64,000 bases of DNA from Actinoplanes cyaneus (GCF_016862095.1 NZ_BOMH01000063.1:25556-89555), one strand, 5' to 3'. Positions 1-8,431 are shown, counted from the stretch's first letter. Notes: a model not told the origin generated them from the letters alone. A program made the numbers and translations.

Positions 1-2
1 AG

Positions 3-455
3 CCGGTCGACGCGGCGCTGCTCCACCCCGGTCTCTCCGAGTCGGTGCGGGACTTCCTGACCACGGTGGGTCTGCCGACGCTGAAGGTGCGCGACCTGGT
101 CCCGGTCCGCGACGAGCGGCTGGGGACGACGACCGAGCACGACGCCCGGCCGTACGTGCCGTTGCTCGTGAGCACCAACGACCGGTACCGCCTCGGCGTC
201 GACCCGGACACCGACCGGGTCGTCTACCTGGCCGCCGACCCCGAGTTCGACCAGTACGTCAACGCGCACCCGGCCCTGTTCGTCTACTTCCTCGGCGTCT
301 TCGTGACCCGTTTCTGGGAGCGCCCGGAGCCGACCGAGGAGATCGGCGGGCGTTTCGTCGCTGACATGTACTCCGACCTGGAGCACCGCGACCCGGAGTC
401 GGTCGACGAGACCACCTGGTGGACCGCCCAGCTCACTCAGGCCGAGACAGACTGA
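3..455 (+). CDS. SUKH-like immunity-type protein, 5' end outside the window
   Basis: The reading frame is open to the left edge, so the gene starts before the window; an internal GTG at 45 is the first possible start seen, but in-frame codons upstream read as ordinary protein (PVDAALLHPGLSES). The visible part has a short FLTTVGLP segment, then a small mixed alpha/beta protein with LGVDPDTDRVVYLAAD and a hydrophobic ALFVYFLGVFV helix. Those two features resemble the SUKH-4 group of toxin-immunity proteins, in which a GLP motif near the N-terminus precedes a strand-rich core. The match is by eye only. If right, it would be a cytosolic immunity or regulatory protein; a partner toxin would have to lie upstream, outside the window. 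It is not obviously linked to the CoA-transferase downstream (61-bp gap). Confidence 0.5.
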   Translation, partial: PVDAALLHPGLSESVRDFLTTVGLPTLKVRDLVPVRDERLGTTTEHDARPYVPLLVSTNDRYRLGVDPDTDRVVYLAADPEFDQYVNAHPALFVYFLGVFVTRFWERPEPTEEIGGRFVADMYSDLEHRDPESVDETTWWTAQLTQAETD

Positions 456-516
456 GCGCCGGCCGGAGCGGCGTACCGCAATCGGGTCTGCTCTCAGCTC
501 CTCGGGAGGACGCATC

Positions 517-1638
517 GTGACCGCGCCGCTGGCGGGACTGGTCGTGGCGGATTTCAGCCGGGTGCTCGCCGGGCCGCTCGCCACCATGACCCTCGCCGAC
601 CTCGGAGCGACGGTGATCAAGGTCGAGCGGCCCGGCACGGGTGACGACACCCGCGCTTGGGGGCCGCCGTGGGGTGCGACCTCGTCGTCCTACTTCGAGG
701 GGCTGAACCGGAGCAAGCACAGCATCGCGCTCGACCTCGCCGATCCCGCCGACCGGCGGACCGCCGTGCAGCTGGCGGAGCGCGCCGACGTGCTGGTGCA
801 GAATCTCGACCTGACCGGTTTCGGTCTGGGCTACGAGCACGTGCGGGCCATGAATCCCGGTGTCGTCTACTGCGAGGTCACCGGGTTCGGGCCGGACATG
901 GGCCTGCCCGGGTACGACTTCGTGGTGCAGGCCGTCGGCGGGCTGATGAGCATCACCGGCGAGGCGGACGGTGCGCCGCTCAAGGTCGGGGTGGCGCTGG
1001 TGGACGTGCTGACCGCCAAGGACGCGACGATCGGGATCCTGGCCGCGCTGCATCGGCGGCGGGAGACCGGCCTCGGCGATCACGTGCGGGTCGATCTGCT
1101 GTCGAGTCTGCTCGGCGGGCTCGTCAACCAGGCGTCCGGTTACCTGGCCACCGGGGTGGCACCGAGGCGGATGGGCAACCGGCATCCGTCGATCGCGCCC
1201 TACGAGACGCTGCGCTGCGCCGACGTCCCCATCGCGGTGGCCTGCGGCAACGATCGGCAGTTCGAGCGGCTCTGCGCGGTGCTGGGCAGGCCGGCGCTCG
1301 CCGGGGACGCCCGGTTCGCCGGCAACCCGTCCCGGGTCGCGCACCGCGAGGAGCTCGCCGCCGAGCTGGAAGCGGCCCTGGCGGCCGAGCCCGCGGCGGT
1401 CTGGGAGCGGCGGCTGACCGCGGCGGGCGTTGCCGCCGGGGTGGTGCGCGACATCGGCCAGGCGATCGATCGGGCCGATGCGCTCGGCCTGGAGCCGCTG
1501 ATCGGCGGCCAGATCCGGCATCCGGTGCGGTATGCCGCCGCGACCACCACGTCGCCGGGCCGGCCGCCGCGGCTGGGCGAGCACACCGATCGCGTACGGG
1601 CGTGGCTCTCCGGGGCGAATCCCGGTGAACCTCTCTGA
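517..1638 (+). CDS. CaiB/BaiF-type (family III) CoA-transferase
   Basis: 373 residues, slightly shorter than the usual 390-430 of family III CoA-transferases, which move CoA between carboxylic acids through a mixed anhydride on an Asp. The N-terminal signature is clear: DFSRVLAGPLATMTLADLGA (about 12-31), then VIKVERP and GDDTRAWGPPW, and RSKHSIALDL around 65-73. The expected catalytic Asp is D134 in the PGYDFVVQA segment, followed by GGLMSITG. The GTG start at 517 is chosen because GGGAGGA lies 6 bases upstream. The substrate cannot be read. It heads a co-oriented group with a small hydrolase and an FAD oxidoreductase, with gaps of 43 and 22 bp, so co-transcription is likely. Confidence 0.88.
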   Translation: MTAPLAGLVVADFSRVLAGPLATMTLADLGATVIKVERPGTGDDTRAWGPPWGATSSSYFEGLNRSKHSIALDLADPADRRTAVQLAERADVLVQNLDLTGFGLGYEHVRAMNPGVVYCEVTGFGPDMGLPGYDFVVQAVGGLMSITGEADGAPLKVGVALVDVLTAKDATIGILAALHRRRETGLGDHVRVDLLSSLLGGLVNQASGYLATGVAPRRMGNRHPSIAPYETLRCADVPIAVACGNDRQFERLCAVLGRPALAGDARFAGNPSRVAHREELAAELEAALAAEPAAVWERRLTAAGVAAGVVRDIGQAIDRADALGLEPLIGGQIRHPVRYAAATTTSPGRPPRLGEHTDRVRAWLSGANPGEPL

Positions 1639-1681
1639 CCTGCCGGATTCGGTCAGTCGCCGCTGGGTATCAGTGGCAACC

Positions 1682-2398
1682 ATGCGGATTCATGCGGCGG
1701 GCGCTCTGCTCGACGGGCACCTGACCACCCCTGCGGCCGCCCCGGCGCTGGTCCTGTTCACCCAGAGCAGCCCGCGGGACGACGCCGTCGCCGGGGTGCT
1801 GCACGATCGTGGCATGGCGACGCTGCTGATCGAGCCGCTGACCCCGCCGGAACGGGCCGACGAGGGGCGGCGCTTCGACGTCGACCTGCTCGCCGACCGG
1901 GTGATCGGGGTGCTCCGCAAGCTGCGCGCCCAGCCGGTGACCGCGCGTCTGCCGATCGGCCTGTTCGGGGCGGGCGTGAACGCCGCCGCCGCGCTGGTGG
2001 CGGCCGCGGCCCGGCCCGGTGACGTGCAGGCGGTCGTCACCCGCGGTGGCCGCGCCGACCTGGCCGGTGGCGCGCTCGCCCAGTTGCAGGCGCCGACGCT
2101 GCTGATCGTCGGGGAGCGCGACCCGCGGCTGCGCACCCTGAACGAGGAGGCCCGCCGGGTGATGCGGTCCCGTGCGGACCTGTGCGTCATCCCGGACGGA
2201 GACCGATTCTTCAGCGACCCGGAAGCGTTGCGGCAGGTCGCGATCCAGGCCGGCGACTGGTTCGCCGAGCATCTCGCCGCGCCGGTGCCCGAGCGCGCTC
2301 CGGAGGTCGACTCGGCGCTGCCGCTCGAGCGGCCCGGTCTCCTGGACTTCTTCCCGCCGCCGTCCTCGGCGGACGAGCGCTGCCCCGACGATGCCTGA
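1682..2398 (+). CDS. alpha/beta hydrolase, dienelactone-hydrolase-like
   Basis: About 238 residues from the ATG at 1682; the frame is open further upstream but that part overlaps the CoA-transferase and does not look like protein. The protein starts MRIHAAGALLDGHLTTP, has LVLFTQSSPRDD where an oxyanion-hole strand is expected, GLFGAGVNAAAALVAAA at the nucleophile-elbow position (Gly-Ala-Gly instead of the usual Gly-x-Ser/Cys-x-Gly), TLLIVGERDPRL as the acid-bearing strand, and a C-terminal FFSDPEALRQVAIQAGDWFAEHL helix. The fold call rests on this strand/helix order. The missing elbow Ser/Cys suggests altered or absent hydrolase activity. Similar proteins exist in actinobacteria as stand-alone or phosphoribosyltransferase-fused domains. 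Cytosolic. Confidence 0.7.
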   Translation: MRIHAAGALLDGHLTTPAAAPALVLFTQSSPRDDAVAGVLHDRGMATLLIEPLTPPERADEGRRFDVDLLADRVIGVLRKLRAQPVTARLPIGLFGAGVNAAAALVAAAARPGDVQAVVTRGGRADLAGGALAQLQAPTLLIVGERDPRLRTLNEEARRVMRSRADLCVIPDGDRFFSDPEALRQVAIQAGDWFAEHLAAPVPERAPEVDSALPLERPGLLDFFPPPSSADERCPDDA

Positions 2399-2420
2399 GC
2401 GACGCTGCTAGCGTCCAGGG

Positions 2421-3464
2421 ATGAGGGTTGCGGTGATCGGTGGAGGGGTCGTCGGCCTGTCGGCGACCGTGGCGCTGCTCCGGCGGGGCATCGACGTGCG
2501 GTGCTACGAGCCGGGCATCCCGATGGGCGAACGCTCGGTGGGGGACACCCGGATCTTCCGGCTGGCCCACGCGTACCCGGACATGGTGGAGCTTGCCGCG
2601 CGGGCCCGCACGCTGTTCAGCGAGTGGAGCGAGCTGGCCGGCGCCGCGCTCGTCGACGAGACCGGCACGGTGGTCAGCGGCGCCGGCGCGCGGGAGTGGG
2701 CGGCCGCGATGGCCGCTGCCGGCGCGGCCCACGAGCTGGTCGAGCCCGGCTCGTCGCTGCTGAGGCTGCCGGCCACGACCTTCGCCGGGCCGGCGCTGGT
2801 GGACCCGGCCGGTGGCGTGATCCGCGTCGACCGGATCCGATCCTTCCTGGTCGCGGGGGCCGGCAACCGCCTGCGGCAGGCTCGGGTCGATGCTCTGGAA
2901 GAGACGATTGCGGGGGTACGGGTCGTGTCCGGCCCCGACGCCGACACGTTCGACACCGCGCTGATCTGTGCGGGTGCCGGCACCTCGGCCCTCGCGGCCG
3001 GCGTGGGGATCGACACCCCGTCCGCGCTGGAGCACCACCTGCGGGTCAGCTTCCCGATCCGCCCGGGCGCGCCCGAGCCGTTGCAGTGCTGGATCACCGG
3101 CGAGTCGGCCGGGGTCCTCGGGACCTACCAGCACCGGGCCGCCGAAGGCTCGTGGGCGGTCGGCGGCGAGATCGGCGCGGCGCTGGTCGGCTGGGAGGGC
3201 GGGCGGCAGGCCGCGGAACGCGCGTCGCTGGAGGTCCTCACGGCGTACGTCGCCGAGCATCTGCCGTTCGTCGAGCCGCGCCCGGTCGCGACGGTCTACT
3301 GCGCGCACCACCCGGACCTCGGTGACGGTCTGCGGTTCGTACGCCGGGGAAGGATCCTCGCGATGTACGGCGAGAACCTGATGAAGTTCGCCCCGCTGCT
3401 GGGTGAGACGCTCGCCGTGGCCTGTGCCGACGGTTCTACACCCGGGAACGCCGGGCCTTCCTGA
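2421..3464 (+). CDS. FAD-dependent amine/sarcosine-oxidase-like oxidoreductase
   Basis: 347 residues. The N-terminus MRVAVIGGGVVGLSATVALL is a textbook Rossmann GxGxxG FAD-binding motif followed by an acidic second strand (CYEPG). GDTRIFRLAHAYPDMVELA resembles the region after the dinucleotide fold in monomeric sarcosine oxidase relatives (DAO family), and GGVIRVDRIRSFL around 133-145 matches the usual G-G-hydrophobic-hydrophobic-x-P/V segment. Near the C-terminus, RILAMYGENLMKFAPLLGETLA fits the second FAD contact. The family oxidises secondary or primary amines with oxygen, releasing peroxide. Substrate unknown. The stop codon lies within the palindrome at 3462-3476 that precedes the next gene. 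Confidence 0.85.
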   Translation: MRVAVIGGGVVGLSATVALLRRGIDVRCYEPGIPMGERSVGDTRIFRLAHAYPDMVELAARARTLFSEWSELAGAALVDETGTVVSGAGAREWAAAMAAAGAAHELVEPGSSLLRLPATTFAGPALVDPAGGVIRVDRIRSFLVAGAGNRLRQARVDALEETIAGVRVVSGPDADTFDTALICAGAGTSALAAGVGIDTPSALEHHLRVSFPIRPGAPEPLQCWITGESAGVLGTYQHRAAEGSWAVGGEIGAALVGWEGGRQAAERASLEVLTAYVAEHLPFVEPRPVATVYCAHHPDLGDGLRFVRRGRILAMYGENLMKFAPLLGETLAVACADGSTPGNAGPS

Positions 3465-3476
3465 AAACGGTTTTCA
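3462..3476. promoter_or_regulatory. 15-bp perfect palindrome, Zur/Fur-box-like
   Basis: The sequence TGAAAACGGTTTTCA is a perfect 7-1-7 palindrome overlapping the stop codon of the oxidoreductase. Its architecture and TGAAAA/TTTTCA ends match the published actinobacterial Zur box pattern (TGAAAATnATTTTCA); only the bases flanking the centre differ. It sits 21 bp upstream of the -35 hexamer of the CooC-like gene, so a bound repressor would lie just outside the core promoter. Metal control is inference from motif shape plus the metallochaperone-like product downstream. Confidence 0.5.
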
Positions 3477-3497
3477 TAGCGAATTGGCGTGTTCCGC

Positions 3498-3526
3498 TTG
3501 TCAGGGGGCGGAGCTGTCTCTACCGT
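3498..3526 (+). promoter_or_regulatory. sigma-70-type promoter giving a leaderless mRNA
   Basis: TTGTCA (3498-3503) and TACCGT (3521-3526) are separated by 17 bp. Transcription would be expected to start about 7-8 bases after the -10, at 3533-3534, which coincides with the A of the ATG at 3534. No ribosome-binding site is visible upstream of that ATG, consistent with a leaderless transcript. Confidence 0.55.
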
Positions 3527-3533
3527 CCTGGTA

Positions 3534-4460
3534 ATGAAAATCGCTTTCACTGGCAAGGGTGGCAGTGGGAAGAGCACCCTGGCCGCGCTCTTCGTCGGGC
3601 ACCTGCGTGCCACCGGCCGCCGCGTCCTGGCGATCGACGCGGACGTCAACGTGCACCTCGCACCACTGCTCGGCGTGACCGCCGACCGGGACGCCGCGCT
3701 GTCGCACCCGGCCAACACCACAGCGGTACGCCGCCACCTGCTCGGCACGAACACCCTGGTCGGCGGCGTCGACCGGTTCGTCGCCACCACCCCGCCCGGC
3801 CCCGGCTCACACCTGGTGACGCTCGACCCGGGCGACCCGATCCTGTCCGGTCACGGGGTCGCGCTGGACGAGCGCACGCACGTCATGCACGTCGGCACCT
3901 ACGAGCCGGAGGACATCGGCGGCGGCTGCTACCACGGCCACCTCGCGATCCTGGAGAACCTGCTCTCCCACCTGCGCCCGGCCCAGGACGACTGGGTGGT
4001 CTGCGACATGGTGGCCGGCACCGACGCGTTCGCGAACTCGCTGCACGCCCAGTTCGACGCGATCGTCGTGGTCGTCGAGCCGACCCCGGAGTCGACGACC
4101 GTGGCCCGGCGCTACCGCGAGCTGGCGACCGCCGCCGGGGTCGACGACCTGCTGTTCCTCGTCGGCAACAAGGTGGTGGACGACGTCGACGTGGACTACC
4201 TGCGCCGGGCCCTGGAAGCCGAGCCGCTCACCGTGCTGGCCACGCAGCCGGGCCTGCGCCGGGCCCGCCAGGAGGGGCGCTGCCCGGTCCCCGGTGATCT
4301 CGACGACGCGAGCCCGTTGCGGGCCATCGCCGGGCACGTGCAGCCCGCCGACGGTCACCGGCGGACCGCCCGCCTGCACGAACTGCACTTCAAGCTGGCC
4401 CAGAAGGACTGGATCCGCAGCGCCCACGGCGACGTCTCCGGCCAGGTCTCACGATCCTAG
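3534..4460 (+). CDS. CooC-like P-loop ATPase (MinD/ParA class metallochaperone)
   Basis: About 308 residues from the ATG at 3534. The N-terminus MKIAFTGKGGSGKSTLAAL carries the deviant Walker A motif (KGGSGKST) of SIMIBI-class dimeric ATPases, followed by VLAIDADVNVHLAPLLG, the switch region of CooC/NifH relatives. WVVCDMVAGTDAF supplies the Walker B strand and VVVVEPTPESTTVARRY the next strand. A GGGCYHGH cluster near residue 130 supplies Cys and His that could bind metal, in the region where CooC proteins bind nickel. CooC matures the Ni-Fe carbon monoxide dehydrogenase, but no dehydrogenase gene is present here, so the client is unknown. The preceding palindrome hints at metal-responsive control. 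The last 12 bp overlap the convergent response regulator. Confidence 0.85.
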   Translation: MKIAFTGKGGSGKSTLAALFVGHLRATGRRVLAIDADVNVHLAPLLGVTADRDAALSHPANTTAVRRHLLGTNTLVGGVDRFVATTPPGPGSHLVTLDPGDPILSGHGVALDERTHVMHVGTYEPEDIGGGCYHGHLAILENLLSHLRPAQDDWVVCDMVAGTDAFANSLHAQFDAIVVVVEPTPESTTVARRYRELATAAGVDDLLFLVGNKVVDDVDVDYLRRALEAEPLTVLATQPGLRRARQEGRCPVPGDLDDASPLRAIAGHVQPADGHRRTARLHELHFKLAQKDWIRSAHGDVSGQVSRS

Positions 4461-5087
4461 GAGTCCTCGGTCGTAACCGGCGGCGACCGCCGCCGCGCGG
4501 TCGTTCACGTCCAGCTTCGCGTAGATGTTGATCAGGTGCGTCTTGACCGTCGCCTCGGTGATGAACAGGCGCGCCGCCGCCTCCCGATTCGTGTTCCCCG
4601 CCGCGACCAGCCGCAACACCTCCAGCTCACGCTGGCTGAGCGGCCCGGTCGTCGGCGCGGGCGCGCGCAGCCGGCTCATCAGCCGGGCCGCCACCGACGG
4701 CGCGAGCGTCACCTCGCCCCGGGCCGCCGACCGTACCGCCCGCAGCAGCTCCTCGCGGGGCGCGTCCTTGAGCAGGTAGCCAGTGGCCCCCGCCTCGATC
4801 GCCGGCAGGACGTGACTGTCGGTGTCGTACGTCGTCAGCACCAGCACCCGCGCCGGAACCTCCCGCCGCGCCAGCTCGCCGATCGCGGTCACCCCGTCCA
4901 TCCCGGCCATTCGCAGGTCCATCAGGATCACGTCGGGCGCCAGGGTCTGCGCCATCCGCACCGCCTCGGCGCCGTCGGAGGCCTCGCCGACCACGGTGAA
5001 CTCCGGGTCGCGGGCGAACATGGCGCTCAGCCCGTCGCGTACCACGGGATGGTCGTCGACGATCAGCAGCTTGATCGGGCCGGTCAC
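4449..5087 (-). CDS. NarL/LuxR-family response regulator
   Basis: About 212 residues from a GTG at 5087. The receiver has LLIVDDHPVVRDG, the phospho-acceptor at D57 in VILMDLRM, the Thr of VLVLTTYD and the Lys of GYLLKDAPREELL. The C-terminal LuxR-type helix-turn-helix reads LSQRELEVLRLVAAGNTNREAAARL, then VKTHLINIYAKLDVNDR. The GTG start overlaps the stop of the upstream kinase (GTGA), so translation is coupled and the pair forms one two-component system. Being last in an operon with an ABC exporter, it probably controls that exporter, as in antibiotic- or lipid-stress sensing systems; this is inferred from position. Confidence 0.92.
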   Translation of the reverse strand: MTGPIKLLIVDDHPVVRDGLSAMFARDPEFTVVGEASDGAEAVRMAQTLAPDVILMDLRMAGMDGVTAIGELARREVPARVLVLTTYDTDSHVLPAIEAGATGYLLKDAPREELLRAVRSAARGEVTLAPSVAARLMSRLRAPAPTTGPLSQRELEVLRLVAAGNTNREAAARLFITEATVKTHLINIYAKLDVNDRAAAVAAGYDRGLLGS

Positions 5088-6334
5088 GCGCGTGCCTCCG
5101 AAGGTTCGGTGGGCAGGCAGGCGGAGATTCCGGTCCCGCCACCCGCCTCGGATTCGATCTGCAACGTCCCGGACAGCGCCTCGATCCGCTGACGCATCGC
5201 GACCAGGCCGAACCCGGCGGTGTGCTCCGCCAGGTCGAAGCCGGGACCGTCGTCGCGCACGTCGAGCGCAACCTGCGAGTCCATGTAGGAGAGGGTGAGC
5301 CCGACCCGGCTCGCGCCTGCGGCGTGCTTCGACACGTTGGCCAGCGCCTCCTGGGCGGTCCGCAGCAGCGCCACCTCCGCCTCGGGGCGCATCACCCGGG
5401 TGTCGCCGGTGACCGTGACCTGCGCCGGGATGCCCTGCCGCGCCGACCACCGGGCGGCCACGTCGGTGACCGCGTCGGCCAGCCGCCCGCCGTCCAGCGG
5501 CTCCGGCCGCAGCTCGTTCACCGAACGCCGGGCCTCGGTCAGGCTCTCCCGGGCCAGCGCGGTCGCCGCCTCGTGATGCCGCAGCCACGCCGCCGCGTCA
5601 CCGGCCGCGTGCCCGGCCGCCTGGAGCTGGGTGACGATGCCGGTCAGCCCCTGCGCGATAGTGTCGTGGATCTCCCGCGCCATCCGGGACCGCTCGTCCA
5701 GCACCCCGGCCAGGCGAGCCTGCTCGACGAGCCGGCTCTGCAGGGACGCGTTCTCGGCGAGCGCGGCGGCGAGCCGGTCGTTGGCCTCCTGCGTCTCGCG
5801 CATCGCCTGTTCCCGGCCCTCGTAATAGCGGGCGCCGACCTGCCCGAGCCAGGCGAGCAGACACATCGGCACGACGTTGGCGGCCACCACGGCCAGCCAG
5901 GTGACCAGGCCCTCCCAGGTGGTGTACTCCACGCCGGTGGCCTGCGCGGTGGCGGCGACCACCGCGACGCCGGCGATGTAGAACAGCTCACGCGGCCACC
6001 CGATGATCCGGAACGCGAAGAAGTACAGCGCCGGGGTGTAGAACCCGAACCACGGATGCCGCGCCGCCAGAATCAGTCCGAGAAGGATCAGCCCGGCCAG
6101 GAACACTCCCATGATCCGGGGCCGTCCGCGCCACGCCGGCCTGACGGTGAAGAACACCAGGTTCCACACTGCTGCCGCCGCGCACAACGCCAGGTCGAGG
6201 GCGATCCCCTTGCCGTGGGTAAGTAGCACGGTCAGCACGGTCAGGCCGGTGAGCAGCACGTAGGGCACCACGGTCACCAGCGGGGCGAGCCGTCGTTCCC
6301 ACCCCGGCGGTCCGGCCGACTGCCAATCGGTCAT
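5084..6334 (-). CDS. membrane sensor histidine kinase (HisKA_3/NarX-like)
   Basis: About 416 residues from the ATG at 6334, chosen because AGGTGA lies 4 bases upstream; GTG at 6337 or TTG at 6352 are possible. Five or six hydrophobic helices fill residues 20-165 with only short loops, so there is no large extracellular sensor domain. A coiled-coil linker (about 170-210) leads to the dimerisation helix with the phospho-acceptor His in MAREIHDTIAQGLTGI (about H223). The ATPase has EALANVSKHA, VRDDGPGFD and GFGLVAMRQRIEAL. Architecture is that of short-loop kinases working with ABC exporters. It begins just after the permease stop and overlaps the response regulator start. Confidence 0.9.
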   Translation of the reverse strand: MTDWQSAGPPGWERRLAPLVTVVPYVLLTGLTVLTVLLTHGKGIALDLALCAAAAVWNLVFFTVRPAWRGRPRIMGVFLAGLILLGLILAARHPWFGFYTPALYFFAFRIIGWPRELFYIAGVAVVAATAQATGVEYTTWEGLVTWLAVVAANVVPMCLLAWLGQVGARYYEGREQAMRETQEANDRLAAALAENASLQSRLVEQARLAGVLDERSRMAREIHDTIAQGLTGIVTQLQAAGHAAGDAAAWLRHHEAATALARESLTEARRSVNELRPEPLDGGRLADAVTDVAARWSARQGIPAQVTVTGDTRVMRPEAEVALLRTAQEALANVSKHAAGASRVGLTLSYMDSQVALDVRDDGPGFDLAEHTAGFGLVAMRQRIEALSGTLQIESEAGGGTGISACLPTEPSEARA

Positions 6335-6342
6335 CACGTCAC

Positions 6343-7074
6343 CTACTCCCAACGGAACAACTTAGCGGCCGCGGCCGCCGCGCCGCCCGCCCAGGCGAGC
6401 AGGGTCAGGAGGGCGATCCAGTGTGGCCAGTGACCGTTCGTGGCGTCGGTCATCGCGGTCACGGCGGCGCCCAGGGGAGTGGCGTGACTGATCCGGGCCA
6501 GGGCCGGCGGCATCGTCTCGACCGGCAGGAACAGGCCGCCGAAGAACACCAGCGGGTAGAAGACCGCGGCGCCGATCGCGTTCGCGGCCCGTCCGCCGGG
6601 CGCGGCCGCCGCCACGAGCAGTCCCAGAGCGGTCAGCGCCAGCGTGGCCAGCAGCGTCGCGATCAGGAAGCCGGCCGGTTGCCGCGGCAGCCCCACCCCG
6701 AACGCGAACCGGGCGACCAGCAGCAGCGCGGTCACCGCGACCAGGGCCGTGACCAGCGTGATCACCAGTTGTGCGCCGAGCACCCGGACCGGCCCGACCG
6801 GGGTGGTCCGCAGCCGCCGCAGCACCCCCTTCTCGCGATATCCGGCGAGGACCGGCGGCAGGACGTTCAGCGCGAGCATGGCAAGGCTGAAAGCGACGAG
6901 AATCGGCACGTACGTGTCCAGCAGCGTCCGCCCGCCGAGATCGTCCCGGCGCTCGTGGTAGAAGGGCAGGTTGCCGAAGATGATCAGCAGCAGGATCGGC
7001 AGCCCCACCCCGAACGCGGGCCCGGACCTCTCCCGCAGGAACAGTCGCAGCTCGGTCGACGCGAGAGCGGTCAC
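6343..7074 (-). CDS. ABC-2 type transporter permease
   Basis: About 243 residues from a GTG at 7074, which overlaps the ATPase stop codon (GTGA). The layout is typical of ABC-2 permeases: a short cytoplasmic N-terminus (LASTELRLFLRERSG), a first membrane helix (GVGLPILLLIIFG), an extracellular segment, then five further helices, with EKGVLRRLRTTPVGPVRVLGAQL as the conserved cytoplasmic loop after helix two and YPLVFFGGLFLPVETMPPALARI in the last third. It would form a homodimeric export channel with the ATPase upstream. Substrate unknown; linkage to a sensor kinase suggests drug or envelope-stress export. Confidence 0.88.
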   Translation of the reverse strand: MTALASTELRLFLRERSGPAFGVGLPILLLIIFGNLPFYHERRDDLGGRTLLDTYVPILVAFSLAMLALNVLPPVLAGYREKGVLRRLRTTPVGPVRVLGAQLVITLVTALVAVTALLLVARFAFGVGLPRQPAGFLIATLLATLALTALGLLVAAAAPGGRAANAIGAAVFYPLVFFGGLFLPVETMPPALARISHATPLGAAVTAMTDATNGHWPHWIALLTLLAWAGGAAAAAAKLFRWE

Positions 7075-7787
7075 GGAGTCCTCCTGGTCAGCGTCACATA
7101 GGCGTCCTCGAGGGTCGGCTCGCCGCTGCGCTCCACGAGCTCGGCGGGCGTGCCGGTGTGCACGACCCGGCCCGCGTCGATCAGCGCGACCCGGTCGCAG
7201 AGGCGTTCGGCCTCCGGCATGAAGTGGGTGACCAGCACGATCGTCACGCCGGCGGCGCGGACCGCCTCGATCAGGTCCCACGTGTCGCGGCGCGCGTGCG
7301 GGTCGAGCCCGGTGGTGAGCTCGTCGAGCACGGCGATGCGGGGGCGGCCGATCAGTGCCAGGGCGATGGAGAGCCGCTGTTTCTGACCACCGGACAACCT
7401 GCCGTACGGCATCCGTTCCTTGCCCTCGAGCCCGAGTTGCTCCAGCAGCGCCGTGCCGTCGGCCGGCTCCGGATAGAACGACGCGTAGAGCCGCATCGCC
7501 TCGCCGACCCGCAGCCGATCCTGCAGTTGGCCGTCCTGCAGCTGCACGCCGACCCGGCGAGTCACCTCGGCGTGGTCACGCAGCGGGTCCCGCCCCAGCA
7601 CCCGGATCGTCCCGCCGTCCGGCGCCCGCAGCCCGACGAGGCACTCGACAGTGGTGGTCTTGCCGGCACCGTTGCGCCCCAGGATGCCGAAGATCTCGCC
7701 CCGCCCGACGGTGAACGACACGTCGTCGACGGCCACCGTCTCGCCATACCTCTTGTGGAGATGTTCCACCTCGATCACCGCGTTCAC
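7071..7787 (-). CDS. ABC transporter ATP-binding protein (drug-export type)
   Basis: About 238 residues from a GTG at 7787, preceded by GGGAGG 6 bases away; an upstream in-frame GTG at 7811 lacks such a site. Motifs in order: Walker A GRNGAGKTTT near 40, Q-loop region VGVQLQDGQLQDRLRV, signature RLSGGQKQRL, Walker B RIAVLDELTTGLD and the H-loop VTHFMPEAERL. The Walker B reads DELTTGLD rather than the common DEPTxGLD; the catalytic Glu is intact. It heads a four-gene coupled operon with permease, sensor kinase and response regulator. Confidence 0.9.
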   Translation of the reverse strand: MNAVIEVEHLHKRYGETVAVDDVSFTVGRGEIFGILGRNGAGKTTTVECLVGLRAPDGGTIRVLGRDPLRDHAEVTRRVGVQLQDGQLQDRLRVGEAMRLYASFYPEPADGTALLEQLGLEGKERMPYGRLSGGQKQRLSIALALIGRPRIAVLDELTTGLDPHARRDTWDLIEAVRAAGVTIVLVTHFMPEAERLCDRVALIDAGRVVHTGTPAELVERSGEPTLEDAYVTLTRRTP

Positions 7788-7870
7788 CCGGCGCCTCCCG
7801 TCGTTGTTCACGGGATCGACCCTCCCAGCGCGGGCGCCCTCCCAGGGTCGCCCGATCTCCCGGGCACGGG

Positions 7871-7996
7871 GTGGAGAGCGGCACTCAACCGATCGGTGGG
7901 GTCACCATCCTGATGGTCGCCGCCGCGGTGGCAGTGTTCGCCATCCCCGCCGGCAACACGACCGCCCGTCCCGGAATCGTCTCCGGCACGGCCTGA
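7871..7996 (+). CDS. possible 41-residue membrane peptide
   Basis: A GTG-started frame between two minus-strand genes encodes a 41-residue peptide with one hydrophobic stretch (VTILMVAAAVAVFAIPA). Third codon positions are about 85% G or C, as expected for coding DNA here. No clear ribosome-binding site precedes it. It could be a small membrane protein or a fragment of a lost gene. I do not recognise it. Confidence 0.25.
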   Translation: MESGTQPIGGVTILMVAAAVAVFAIPAGNTTARPGIVSGTA

Positions 7997-8023
7997 ACGC
8001 CGACGCCGGCGGATCGTGCCCGG

Positions 8024-8431
8024 TCACACCGCGATCCGCCGGCGCCACCAGGCCTCCGCGTGCCAGCCGCCCGCCTGGCCGAGGCACGGATCCGGCACGG
8101 TCCGGCGGAGGAACATCTCGTCCAGCGGCGCGACCAGGCGCTGCAACTCGCCCTTGGCCGGCCCCGGCAGCATCCGGATCGCGGCCTCCAGCATGTCCCG
8201 TTGCTCGCACAGATCGTCGGCGAGGCCGTAGTGGTCGCCGAAATCGAGCCATCGCCGGGGCTGCCGCGCCGTACGGCGATAGCCGGCCAGCGCCTGCCGC
8301 ACGTCGATGTCCGGTCGCCGATGCTGCAACCGCGCGACCTCGGCGTTCGCCCTGCTCGACAGCCCTTCGACCGGCTGCGCCAGCGGCATGTACGACTGCG
8401 CGCGAACCGCGCGCGGCGACCTACGCCCCAT
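8024..8431 (-). CDS. hypothetical protein, arginine-rich
   Basis: 135 residues with good coding character but no family I recognise. It starts MGRRSPRAVRAQSYMPLAQPV, contains ALAGYRRTARQPRRWLDFGDHYGLADDLCEQRDMLEAA in its middle and ends with a tryptophan-rich GGWHAEAWWRRR tail. The helices predicted around 85-115 (MLEAAIRMLPGPAKGELQRL) are amphipathic. No signal peptide or membrane segment. It is isolated: the ABC operon downstream is on the same strand but about 240 bp away, and the CPBP gene upstream diverges. Probably a cytosolic actinobacterial protein of unknown role. Confidence 0.6.
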   Translation of the reverse strand: MGRRSPRAVRAQSYMPLAQPVEGLSSRANAEVARLQHRRPDIDVRQALAGYRRTARQPRRWLDFGDHYGLADDLCEQRDMLEAAIRMLPGPAKGELQRLVAPLDEMFLRRTVPDPCLGQAGGWHAEAWWRRRIAV

